From the NCBI GenBank assembly GCA_046760155.1, contig JBHIDQ010000092.1, positions 1 to 5,837 of the forward strand: a stretch of 5,837 bases of DNA, given 5' to 3'. Position numbers and translations under genes: made by a program. Under the pieces are notes generated by a model that was given only the letters and a program-made list of their open reading frames with translations, had not been told where the DNA came from and searched no databases. Shown here one piece after another: positions 1-5,610 of the stretch. This stretch comes from JBHIDQ01 sp046760155. GTDB taxonomy: Bacteria > Chloroflexota > Dehalococcoidia > Dehalococcoidales > RBG-16-60-22. How positions within the stretch are numbered: the first letter of the stretch is position 1; each line of letters starts with the position of its first letter.

Positions 1-110
1 TCTTGTCAATATGCTAAAGAGAAAAATATAGTGCCCAATTTGAGCAAGTATGTTGGGTAGCGGGTCAATTTGAAAGGTGATAAGCGGGATTGGTGGTAGG
101 TTTAAAGGTT

Positions 111-596
111 TTACAATAATCTTCTTGTAGGTATTGGGCGCTTTGCACCTTCTGGTGGCGTGAGTTCTACAGTTCCTTGTTGATAATTAACCACTAAGTT
201 GCATTGATTTGTAATATCACGACCCAAAATGGAGGGAAGTCTGCGCTGCAATTCCCTATCATGGCTTAAGTTGGCCTTTTTGGGGATATGCACATCAATG
301 GGGAAAAGATAAGTAGTTGAATCCTCTTCACGAAACATAATAAAGGCCTCCTCTTGATAAAAAGATTCCTCACCTGCAATACCTTGGACCCCCGTTAATG
401 AGGCACGCCTAAATCTTCGATAACTCAAATTCAAACGCTCTACATCAATGAGGCTTAGAGTTGTATTATCAGCGCCAGTGTCAATCATAAAACTCATTAA
501 ACCATGCGCATTTTGTCGTGGTAAAAAGAAATATGCCTGCACATAGGGCGCAGGCAATAAATGATATCCTGTTGGGAAAAAGCCTTTTATAGGCAT
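111..596 (-). CDS. Retropepsin-like aspartic protease (clan AA), single-domain
   Basis: A 161-residue protein with the hallmarks of a retropepsin-like aspartyl protease. The active-site motif FMIDTGADNTTLS lies at about residues 36-48, with catalytic Asp39 in DTGA. The second conserved element, ILGRD, is at residues 123-127 and is followed by a short beta-strand-rich tail (LVVNYQQGTVEL). With only one DTGA motif, an active enzyme should be a homodimer, as in retroviral and bacterial single-domain members. No signal peptide or membrane segment is visible, so it is probably cytoplasmic; its substrate is unknown. It starts 3 bases after the stop of the DUF5678-like gene and has no clear Shine-Dalgarno of its own, which suggests translational coupling within a two-gene operon. 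The DNA is AT-richer than the operon to the right. Family assignment is confident; physiological role is not. Confidence 0.85.
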   Translation of the reverse strand: MPIKGFFPTGYHLLPAPYVQAYFFLPRQNAHGLMSFMIDTGADNTTLSLIDVERLNLSYRRFRRASLTGVQGIAGEESFYQEEAFIMFREEDSTTYLFPIDVHIPKKANLSHDRELQRRLPSILGRDITNQCNLVVNYQQGTVELTPPEGAKRPIPTRRLL

Positions 597-599
597 CGT

Positions 600-887
600 T
601 TACAATAACATTGATTTTCTTTCACTGGAGATAAAATCAATGACGGCTTCACTTTGAGGTATACCTTTTGAAGACAGTTTTTTACGCAATTCATGGATAT
701 TCTTCCCATGCGCCACGAGGGATTTATCGTAAACTGCTACCCAGTGATTTAAGTATTTATTCATAAGTTCATGCCATAGCGATTGAAGATATTGGAAATC
801 TTCCTCAAAACGCCTTATTCTTAATTCAACAGTTTCCTCACCACCAACTTGAGAAACCATCTTTTGTGCTTCTTCAGTTATTGGCAT
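600..887 (-). CDS. DUF5678-like small protein paired with the retropepsin gene
   Basis: A 95-residue protein. Residues 1-44 are charged and probably helical. Residues 45-88 carry a pattern I associate with DUF5678: an aromatic-rich strand ending in WVAVYDKSLVAHGK (49-62), then a helix (IHELRKKL) and a final short strand (AVIDFIS). No catalytic motif, signal peptide or membrane helix is seen. The start is supported by AGGAG eight bases upstream of the ATG and by a promoter further upstream. The gene lies 3 bases from the aspartic protease. From memory, small DUF5678 proteins are often found beside clan AA proteases, so this one may be a substrate, partner or regulator of the protease; that is inference. 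The domain name is from pattern recognition and not from a profile search. Confidence 0.7.
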   Translation of the reverse strand: MPITEEAQKMVSQVGGEETVELRIRRFEEDFQYLQSLWHELMNKYLNHWVAVYDKSLVAHGKNIHELRKKLSSKGIPQSEAVIDFISSERKSMLL

Positions 888-914
888 ATGAACATCTCCT
901 ACTTCTCTTTGTCT

Positions 915-944
915 AATATTCCAACATAATTACAATTTTGTCAA
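915..944 (-). promoter_or_regulatory. Predicted sigma-70 promoter for the DUF5678/protease pair
   Basis: On the minus strand a perfect -35 box TTGACA (939-944) is followed after 18 bases by AATATT (915-920), four of six matches to the -10 consensus. Transcription would start about 20 bases ahead of the AGGAG ribosome binding site of the DUF5678-like gene. The surrounding DNA is AT-rich, so chance matches are easier; the position fits well. Confidence 0.5.
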
Positions 945-963
945 TATTAATTTGGATTATTGT

Positions 964-1197
964 TTATCCGCCCAAATAATCATCAAGTAGTTTAACAATT
1001 TCTGTAATAGCCCAAATGTGGTCACTTATATTAGCTGCCATTGCTGGTGTTCTCGGATATGGATTAGATAATGTCTTATGTGGTCTAGCAAAGTTATAAT
1101 ACATAAAGTATAATGCTACCGCATATTCTAGGTTTTCTATCTTCTTTAAGAACCCATTCGCTAGTCTGGTAAACTTTCCCATACTGTATGTTGACAT
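964..1197 (-). pseudogene. IS1-family transposase remnant (C-terminal stub)
   Basis: The reading frame encodes about 77 residues that match the C-terminal end of IS1-family transposases of the ISMhu11-like group: KFTRLANGFLKKIENLEYAV, then a YYNFARPHKTL segment, TPAMAA, and a final IW...IVKLLDDY helix. Intact members are several times longer. The zinc-finger/helix-turn-helix N-terminus, both catalytic aspartates and the ERxN glutamate motif that normally stands just before this segment are missing. In a second frame just upstream (about 1193-1212) the codons read RVSSYV, resembling the STSYV that normally precedes ERQN. This hints that the sequence was shortened and frameshifted there by a small deletion. 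The stub cannot be an active transposase. The ATG at 1195-1197 is probably an internal Met and not a true start. No terminal inverted repeats could be identified. Confidence 0.75.
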
Positions 1198-1200
1198 AAC

Positions 1201-1229
1201 TAGACACGCGGTGAGATAAGTGGTATAAT
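1201..1229 (+). promoter_or_regulatory. Strong sigma-70 promoter of the xer-to-transglutaminase operon
   Basis: TAGACA (1201-1206, five of six matches to TTGACA) is separated by exactly 17 bases from a perfect TATAAT (1224-1229). Transcription would start near 1236 and give a leader of about 35 bases before the GTG start of the recombinase. It is the only near-consensus promoter I noticed ahead of the seven tightly packed plus-strand genes. The -35 box touches the end of the transposase remnant. Confidence 0.7.
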
Positions 1230-1258
1230 TCCTTCGTTGTTCGATAATTATGTATAGT

Positions 1259-1264
1259 AAGGAG
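1259..1264 (+). promoter_or_regulatory. Ribosome binding site that sets the recombinase start
   Basis: AAGGAG stands 6 bases before GTG at 1271. The longer in-frame ATG at 1250 lies upstream of this site and has no Shine-Dalgarno of its own, so the GTG is the better start. Confidence 0.75.
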
Positions 1265-1270
1265 AGCAGA

Positions 1271-2179
1271 GTGATAGAAGAAATTAAAAGCTTTCTGAAT
1301 TATTTGACCGTGGAGAAAGGCTTTTCCGGGAACACGGAGGACGCCTACCGCAATGACCTGCAGCAACTGGCCAGCTTTGCTGAGGAAGAGGCGACCAAGC
1401 AAGGACTCATGCCGTCATGGGCAAACTTCAGTCGGCAGGGAATGTTGAGCTACATGCTCAACCTTAAAGAGAGAAACTACGCCGCTACCACCATTGCCCG
1501 CAAGGTGGCTGCCGCCCGCTCTTTCTTCGGTTTTCTGAAGGCGGAGGGTATTATCAAGACCGACCCGACCGACAACATGAGTTCACCTAGTGTGGGCAAG
1601 TCACTACCCAAGCCCATCTCAATCAGTCAGGTGCGGACTTTGCTCGACCAGCCCGCCAAGCTGGATTCACTGGAAGCCAAAAGAGATAAGGCAATGCTGG
1701 AATTGCTCTACGCCAGCGGCATGAGAATCAGCGAGCTGGTCTCCTTAAACCTGGGGGACGTCAATACCGAAGAAGGCCATGTCCGCTGCTTTGGTAAGGG
1801 ACATAAAGAGCGTCTGGTTCCCATCTACCAACAGGCTGCCCGGTCGGTAAAAGAATATATTGAGGAAACCCGTCCCAAATTGGCCCATAAAAAGGAAGAG
1901 GTGGCTCTTTTCCTTAATCCCCGCGGGGAGAGACTGACCAGGCAGGGCTTCTGGCAAAAACTGAAGGAGTATGCCAAATCAGCCGGCTTGGATACTCAAA
2001 TCAGCCCCCACACCCTGAGGCATAGCTTTGCCACTCATATGCTGAGTGGTGGCGCCGATTTAAGGGCGGTTCAGGAACTGCTGGGACATGCCAACATATC
2101 CACCACCCAGGTTTACACCCATCTGACCACCGAGCATGTCCGCCGCACCTACGAAAAGTCTCACCCCAGGGCCAAGTAG
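1271..2179 (+). CDS. xer: Site-specific tyrosine recombinase, XerC/XerD family
   Basis: A 302-residue tyrosine recombinase, the usual length for XerC/XerD, which resolve chromosome dimers at dif by strand exchange. The N-terminal core-binding SAM-like domain covers about residues 5-90 (FLNYLTVEKGFSGNTEDAYRN onwards). The catalytic domain follows and has the full active set: Arg152 in GMRISEL, Lys176 in GKGHKER, His247 and Arg250 in PHTLRHS, His273 in LLGHANIS, and the nucleophile Tyr282 in QVYTHL. The C-terminus ends in HPRAK, as in Xer proteins. I chose the GTG start for its AAGGAG; an ATG seven codons earlier is possible. It is the first gene of the operon, and its stop overlaps the ribosome binding site of the next gene. 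Its full Xer-like architecture and operon position suggest a housekeeping Xer and not an integrase of the neighbouring mobile debris. The C-terminus resembles XerC slightly more, but I cannot separate XerC from XerD. Confidence 0.93.
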   Translation: MIEEIKSFLNYLTVEKGFSGNTEDAYRNDLQQLASFAEEEATKQGLMPSWANFSRQGMLSYMLNLKERNYAATTIARKVAAARSFFGFLKAEGIIKTDPTDNMSSPSVGKSLPKPISISQVRTLLDQPAKLDSLEAKRDKAMLELLYASGMRISELVSLNLGDVNTEEGHVRCFGKGHKERLVPIYQQAARSVKEYIEETRPKLAHKKEEVALFLNPRGERLTRQGFWQKLKEYAKSAGLDTQISPHTLRHSFATHMLSGGADLRAVQELLGHANISTTQVYTHLTTEHVRRTYEKSHPRAK

Positions 2180-2190
2180 GAGTTTTTCAG

Positions 2191-2457
2191 ATGCCCAAAA
2201 AATCAAAACGCCTCAAGGTACTGCAAAGCAAAAGAAGGAAAATAAGGCAACAGCATTTAGCCACCGCTGCCCAGCCGCCCGCAGTTACCCAGACTGATAA
2301 ACCGGTTGCCCCAGCCCGTCCGGCAAGTACACCAATCCCGAAGGCAACCTCAAATATAGTCCGATATCCCTACGTAATTGCCGAGCTCAAAAGAATCGGC
2401 ATTCTGGCCGGGATAATACTGGTCATTCTCATTGTGCTGGCTTTGGCTTTATCGTAG
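2191..2457 (+). CDS. Small basic membrane protein, single C-terminal helix
   Basis: An 88-residue protein of unknown function. Residues 1-21 are very rich in Lys and Arg (PKKSKRLKVLQSKRRKIR). Residues 25-52 form a Pro/Ala/Thr-rich linker. Residues 69-88 are one strongly hydrophobic helix (GILAGIILVILIVLALALS) that ends the protein. This predicts a tail-anchored protein with its basic part in the cytoplasm, where it could contact nucleic acid, ribosomes or acidic lipids. AGGAG (2178-2182) overlaps the stop codon of the recombinase gene and lies 8 bases before the ATG, so the gene is genuinely translated as part of the operon. I do not recognise the family. Confidence 0.75.
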   Translation: MPKKSKRLKVLQSKRRKIRQQHLATAAQPPAVTQTDKPVAPARPASTPIPKATSNIVRYPYVIAELKRIGILAGIILVILIVLALALS

Positions 2458-2474
2458 TTTTCCTGACGGTCATT

Positions 2475-3119
2475 ATGGACTTTGCAGCGGAAAGAGCCAG
2501 GTTAATCGAGCACCTTGGTGCCGAGATTAAAGATAAGCGGGTATTAGCCGCCATGTCTCGCATACCTCGGGAGCGTTTCGTACCACCCGAAAATCGGCAC
2601 CTTGCCTATGAAGATATGCCGCTGCCCATTGGACTGGGGCAGACAATTTCACAACCCTTTATTATCGCCCTCATGACCGAGGCGCTGGAGCTTAGCGGCC
2701 AGGAAAAGGTGCTCGAAATAGGTACCGGTAGTGGCTACCAGGCGGCTATTCTCGCTGAGTTAGCCCATTTCGTAATTACGGTGGAGCGTTTGCCTCCCTT
2801 GGCTAAGGCAGCCAAGGAAGTATTGGATAGCCTGGGCTATGGCAATATTGAAATACACCTTTCTGAGGAAACCCTGGGCTGGCCGGAGGGAGCCCCCTAT
2901 GATGCCATCATGGTTACGGCGGCTGCGCCCAAAGTACCCAACGACCTCCTCACCCAATTAGCCATTGGCGGCCGGATGGTGATTCCGGTTGGCTCCCGCT
3001 ACTTGCAGGAGCTATGTAAAATCACCCGACAGCGAAAGAAGCATAAAGTTCAGAATTTAGGCGGCTGCCGTTTTGTCTCCCTTATCGGCAAGGGCGCCTG
3101 GGAAGAAGCCGATTATTAG
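2475..3119 (+). CDS. pcm: Protein-L-isoaspartate O-methyltransferase
   Basis: A 214-residue, full-length cytoplasmic repair enzyme. It uses S-adenosylmethionine to methylate L-isoaspartyl residues in aged proteins and so lets them return to L-aspartate. Family features in order are an N-terminal helical region with VLAAMSRIPRERFVP (23-37), the substrate-loop signature GLGQTISQP (53-61), the SAM-binding motif I VLEIGTGSGYQAA (79-91), acidic Glu104 ending the next strand, PYDAIMVTAAAPKVP (141-155), and GGRMVIPVGS (165-174). One oddity: the usual GDG turn before LGWPEGAPYD reads SEE (130-132), so the family's common Asp contact near the adenine is replaced. The rest of the fold motifs are intact, so activity is still likely. 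No strong Shine-Dalgarno precedes the ATG; it follows the previous stop by 17 bases and may depend on coupling. Confidence 0.93.
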   Translation: MDFAAERARLIEHLGAEIKDKRVLAAMSRIPRERFVPPENRHLAYEDMPLPIGLGQTISQPFIIALMTEALELSGQEKVLEIGTGSGYQAAILAELAHFVITVERLPPLAKAAKEVLDSLGYGNIEIHLSEETLGWPEGAPYDAIMVTAAAPKVPNDLLTQLAIGGRMVIPVGSRYLQELCKITRQRKKHKVQNLGGCRFVSLIGKGAWEEADY

Positions 3120-3136
3120 ATTATTAAGGAGGATAT

Positions 3137-3682
3137 ATGGAAGTTCTGGAAGCCATCAAAACCAGGCGAAGTATTCGCCGCTATACCACTGACCCGGTAG
3201 ATGACCAGACTTTAGCCACGGTTCTGGAGGCAGCCCGCTGGGCACCGTCCTGGTCCAATACCCAGTGCTGGCGATTTGTCGTGGTGCGGGATAGCGCTAC
3301 TAAGAGTAAACTCGCCGAGACCTTGGACGAGACCAATCCAGCGAAGGATGCCATCCGAAGTGCCCCGCTGGTAATTGCCGCTTGCGCCGAGCTGGGTCAA
3401 GCCGGCCGCAAAGATGGTAAGATAGTTACCGATAAGGGTGACTGGTTTATGTTTGATGTCGCCCTGGCGATGCAGAATCTGGTATTGGCCGCCCACTCGC
3501 TGGGTCTGGCCACCGTATATGTCGGGCGTTTTGATGCCAAAGAAGCCGCCAGGATTTTAGCCGTACCGGAGGGCTATTGTTTCGTGGCGATGACTCCCCT
3601 CGGCTACCCTGCCGAGACCAAGAACCCGAGACCGAGAAAAGAACTGTCCGAAATTGTCTTTTATGACCAATGGGGACATTAA
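3137..3682 (+). CDS. Nitroreductase-family FMN oxidoreductase
   Basis: A 181-residue member of the FMN-dependent nitroreductase superfamily, cytoplasmic and normally dimeric, using NAD(P)H to reduce nitro compounds, quinones or other small acceptors. The N-terminal FMN-phosphate motif TRRSIRRY is at residues 9-16. The second FMN region APSWSNTQCWRFVVV is at 36-50. A central helix (MFDVALAMQNLVLAAHSLGLATVYVG, 105-130) and a C-terminal GYPAE...PRPRKEL segment (156-170) complete the fold. The length is typical of the short subfamily. A strong AAGGAGG (3126-3132) lies 4 bases before the ATG. The physiological substrate cannot be told from sequence, and the neighbours, a protein repair enzyme and membrane proteins, give no clear hint beyond a general stress or redox role. 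Confidence 0.9.
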   Translation: MEVLEAIKTRRSIRRYTTDPVDDQTLATVLEAARWAPSWSNTQCWRFVVVRDSATKSKLAETLDETNPAKDAIRSAPLVIAACAELGQAGRKDGKIVTDKGDWFMFDVALAMQNLVLAAHSLGLATVYVGRFDAKEAARILAVPEGYCFVAMTPLGYPAETKNPRPRKELSEIVFYDQWGH

Positions 3683-3698
3683 ATAAGGCATTACTGAT

Positions 3699-4250
3699 AT
3701 GAACTATAAAAGGTGGATTTTGGTTGCCGTTGGCCTGTTTGCTATTGGCATGGCGGTCGGCTTGGCGATGCCCACTGATATCGCCGACCTTCTGGTTGAA
3801 GACCTGGCGGCTCTTGAGGAGCTTGGTAATATCTTCAGCCCATTCAAAATCACCACCGCGCTATTTATCTTCTTTAAGAACGTTTCTGCCCTGCTGGTAA
3901 GCTTCATCTTCAGTCCCATCCTTTGCCTGACGCCTATCCTGGCTTTGACGGCTAATGGCTTGGTCCTCTCTTTCGTATCCTCGGCTGTAGTTCAGGAAGA
4001 ATCACTCGGTCTTCTCTTGGCCGCTCTGCTACCCCACGGTATTTTTGAACTCCCGGCGCTGATTATGGGCGAGGCCGCCGCCCTTAGCTTCGGTGCCATG
4101 GCCATAGTCGCCCTGATTTCAAAGGAAAAGAGAAATCAATTACCGCCCAATCTGAAACAGAATTTAAGATATCTCGTCTTAGCCTTCGCCCTGCTGCTAC
4201 CGGCGGCGATTATTGAAACCTATATTACGCCACTATTCTTACCCTTATGA
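3699..4250 (+). CDS. SpoIIM (stage II sporulation M, DUF95)-family membrane protein
   Basis: A 183-residue integral membrane protein. Hydrophobic segments fall near residues 6-24, 52-75, 77-98, 103-122, 125-140 and 156-182. The family signature PHGIFELPA is at 112-120, and a second conserved element, ETYITP, is at 173-178 near the end. Residues KNVSALL (60-66) also fit the family pattern. In Bacillus, SpoIIM works with SpoIID and SpoIIP in engulfment, but the family is widespread in non-sporulating bacteria and archaea, where its role is mostly unknown. Nothing else here suggests sporulation, so the gene symbol spoIIM is not warranted. A weak AAGG lies 10 bases before the ATG. The stop codon shares its last base with the ribosome binding site of the next gene, so the two are probably made together. 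Confidence 0.85.
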   Translation: MNYKRWILVAVGLFAIGMAVGLAMPTDIADLLVEDLAALEELGNIFSPFKITTALFIFFKNVSALLVSFIFSPILCLTPILALTANGLVLSFVSSAVVQEESLGLLLAALLPHGIFELPALIMGEAAALSFGAMAIVALISKEKRNQLPPNLKQNLRYLVLAFALLLPAAIIETYITPLFLPL

Positions 4251-4256
4251 AGGAGG
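4250..4256 (+). promoter_or_regulatory. Ribosome binding site that sets the DUF350-like start
   Basis: AAGGAGG stands 7 bases before the ATG at 4264. The longer in-frame ATG at 4213 would overlap the SpoIIM-family gene and add 17 non-hydrophobic residues, some of them encoded by this very site; it is rejected as a start. Confidence 0.85.
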
Positions 4257-4263
4257 ACAACTT

Positions 4264-4749
4264 ATGAATGAGCTGGGTTTGGCAGTTCCCTTCTGGTTGC
4301 TGGCTCTAATCTGGATGGCGAGAACGATATGGCTGGTTCTTGTCTGTACTATTCTTGCCTGGCTTGGCGTTAGGGCGCTGGATGCCCTTACCCCTCATAT
4401 TCCCCATCGCCAGCGTATCGGCGAGAGTCCGGTGGCCACCGGACTATTCATTGCCGGCTTTTTTATTTTAGCCGGTCTGGTCATCCACGGGGCGATTACT
4501 GCCCCGACGGTGGTTGGTGGCCCAATCCTTACCTACTTTTTTGATTTTAGAAGACTGGGGCTATTGGCGCTAAGCTTCGTGGTGAGTCTGCTTGTCGGGG
4601 TTGCCCTGTTCTACCTGCTTGATAAGCTGACCCCCAGAATACCCTTCGCCCAGATTGAGAAAGAGCCGGTGGCGGTGGGCATTCACGTCTTTGGCTATCT
4701 CGTCTTTTTTGGACTGATACTCCACGCCGCACTAACCACACCATTATGA
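4264..4749 (+). CDS. DUF350-like membrane protein with an internal duplication
   Basis: A 161-residue membrane protein with four predicted helices (about residues 9-36, 57-79, 98-118 and 134-156). It is built from two similar halves. LDALTPHIP...ESPVATG with its following helix (39-79) aligns with LDKLTPRIP...KEPVAVG and its helix (119-158). Both end in a related motif (IHGAIT and LHAALT). This two-repeat pattern, with an LLDxLTPxI element followed by a PVAxG or NxAVA turn into a helix, is what I recognise as DUF350 (YjfL/UPF0719). The loops carrying TPxIP should face the same side of the membrane in both halves. The family has no established biochemical function. The gene sits 13 bases after the SpoIIM-family gene and 4 bases before the transglutaminase-like gene, so it is part of a tightly coupled trio. 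The DUF350 label is from pattern memory. Confidence 0.75.
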   Translation: MNELGLAVPFWLLALIWMARTIWLVLVCTILAWLGVRALDALTPHIPHRQRIGESPVATGLFIAGFFILAGLVIHGAITAPTVVGGPILTYFFDFRRLGLLALSFVVSLLVGVALFYLLDKLTPRIPFAQIEKEPVAVGIHVFGYLVFFGLILHAALTTPL

Positions 4750-4753
4750 GCGT

Positions 4754-5584
4754 ATGATGAGAAAACTTAAGCTTTTACCAAGCCTGATAATATTGGTATT
4801 GGCAATCTGGTTGGCCGCTACCGGTTATGTCTCGGCAACGCCTTCAGAAGGTTTCCGTGAGAAAAACGGTGATCTATTTGACGACTGGGGAATAAGCCGG
4901 ACCCGAGCCTCTGGCGAAGACGGCTTTTACCAGATATCCAAGACTGGGTTTCGGCCGGTTATCACTTTTGAGAGCCTTGGTGAGGAAGCTAATCTGGCCT
5001 ATAGCCTTGGCGAGCAGTTTGCTCAGCAATACCCGGACCAGCGGCAAAGAGCCGAGAAGATATTTCGCTTTGTCCGGGATAGAGTAAAATATACCTCAGA
5101 TAAAGACCAGTTCAAGCATGATGAGTTTGCCCAGAACGCTGATGAGCTGGCAACTACTATCGAACGAGATGGAGTTGCCTACGGCGATTGTGAAGATAGT
5201 GCCATTTTGCTGGCCGTGATGTATCAGGGCGCCGGTTACCGCTCTGCAATCGCCATCGGCCCCGGTCATACTGCCGCCATCGTTTACCTGCCGGAGTATA
5301 AAAGGGCTTCCGTTTTTGAGCTGGAAGGTGAGACCGGCTGGATCTGGGCGGAGGCAACCGGTAAAAATAATCCCCTGGGCTGGGTACCCGAAGAAGCGCT
5401 TAATGCTGACCTCGCCGCCTACGAAATATCCGCCGAACCAATAACCGGAGGTAAACCAACCATAGCGCCTTTAACCACCGTTACCAGAGCTGGTGGGGGC
5501 ACTTCAATCGTCCCGTTTCCCTTCTTCAGTATTGTTGCCTTTTTATGGCTTATCTCCCTGTTCCGCCGAAGACGCCCTCGCTAA
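4754..5584 (+). CDS. Secreted, membrane-anchored transglutaminase-like protein
   Basis: A 276-residue protein. A signal peptide covers residues 1-28 (basic MMRKLK, hydrophobic core, VSA likely before the cleavage site). The transglutaminase-like cysteine protease fold covers about 80-212. A helical lead (QRAEKIFRFVRDRVKYT, 98-114) precedes the nucleophile region YGDCEDSAILLAVM with Cys146. His172 follows in GPGHTAAIVYL, and the third position is WAEATG with Glu200 where many relatives have Asp. A Thr/Pro/Gly-rich linker (229-250, including GGG) leads to one C-terminal helix (about 253-270) and the basic tail RRRRPR, predicting an outward-facing catalytic domain held in the membrane. Known relatives act as peptidases or cross-linking enzymes on proteins or the cell wall; the substrate here is unknown. 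It is the last gene of the operon. The start at 4754 has only a weak ribosome site; a second ATG at 4757 is equally possible. Confidence 0.85.
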   Translation: MMRKLKLLPSLIILVLAIWLAATGYVSATPSEGFREKNGDLFDDWGISRTRASGEDGFYQISKTGFRPVITFESLGEEANLAYSLGEQFAQQYPDQRQRAEKIFRFVRDRVKYTSDKDQFKHDEFAQNADELATTIERDGVAYGDCEDSAILLAVMYQGAGYRSAIAIGPGHTAAIVYLPEYKRASVFELEGETGWIWAEATGKNNPLGWVPEEALNADLAAYEISAEPITGGKPTIAPLTTVTRAGGGTSIVPFPFFSIVAFLWLISLFRRRRPR

Positions 5585-5610
5585 ACCCGATAGATATTTT
5601 TTGGAAACCT

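Noticed and set aside
1..110. Possible insertion-sequence end: CAATTTGA repeated at 36-43 and 66-73, and a weak CCCAA/TTGGG hairpin (34-38, 53-57)
   Set aside because: The repeats are short, the DNA is AT-rich, and no transposase or inverted end can be tied to them. The hairpin lacks a T-run on either strand that would make it a terminator.
1250..1270. ATG at 1250 as start of the recombinase
   Set aside because: It lies upstream of the AAGGAG at 1259-1264 that serves the GTG at 1271, and the seven extra residues do not fit the family.
1094..1402. Minus-strand open frame of 102 codons across the recombinase start
   Set aside because: It overlaps both the transposase remnant and the Xer N-terminus in other frames, has no family pattern, and only its short SSYV stretch makes sense as part of the broken transposase.
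1271..2179. Xer recombinase as the integrase of a genomic island with an att site at its edge
   Set aside because: No tRNA gene or matching att repeats are visible, and the gene heads a housekeeping-like operon with housekeeping-like length and motifs.
3212..3496. Minus-strand open frame of 94 codons inside the nitroreductase gene
   Set aside because: Antisense shadow of a clear gene; no recognisable protein pattern.
3699..4250. Evidence for sporulation from the SpoIIM-family gene
   Set aside because: The family is common in non-sporulating organisms and no other sporulation gene is present.
4213..4263. ATG at 4213 as start of the DUF350-like gene
   Set aside because: It would overlap the end of the SpoIIM-family gene and translate through a strong ribosome binding site.
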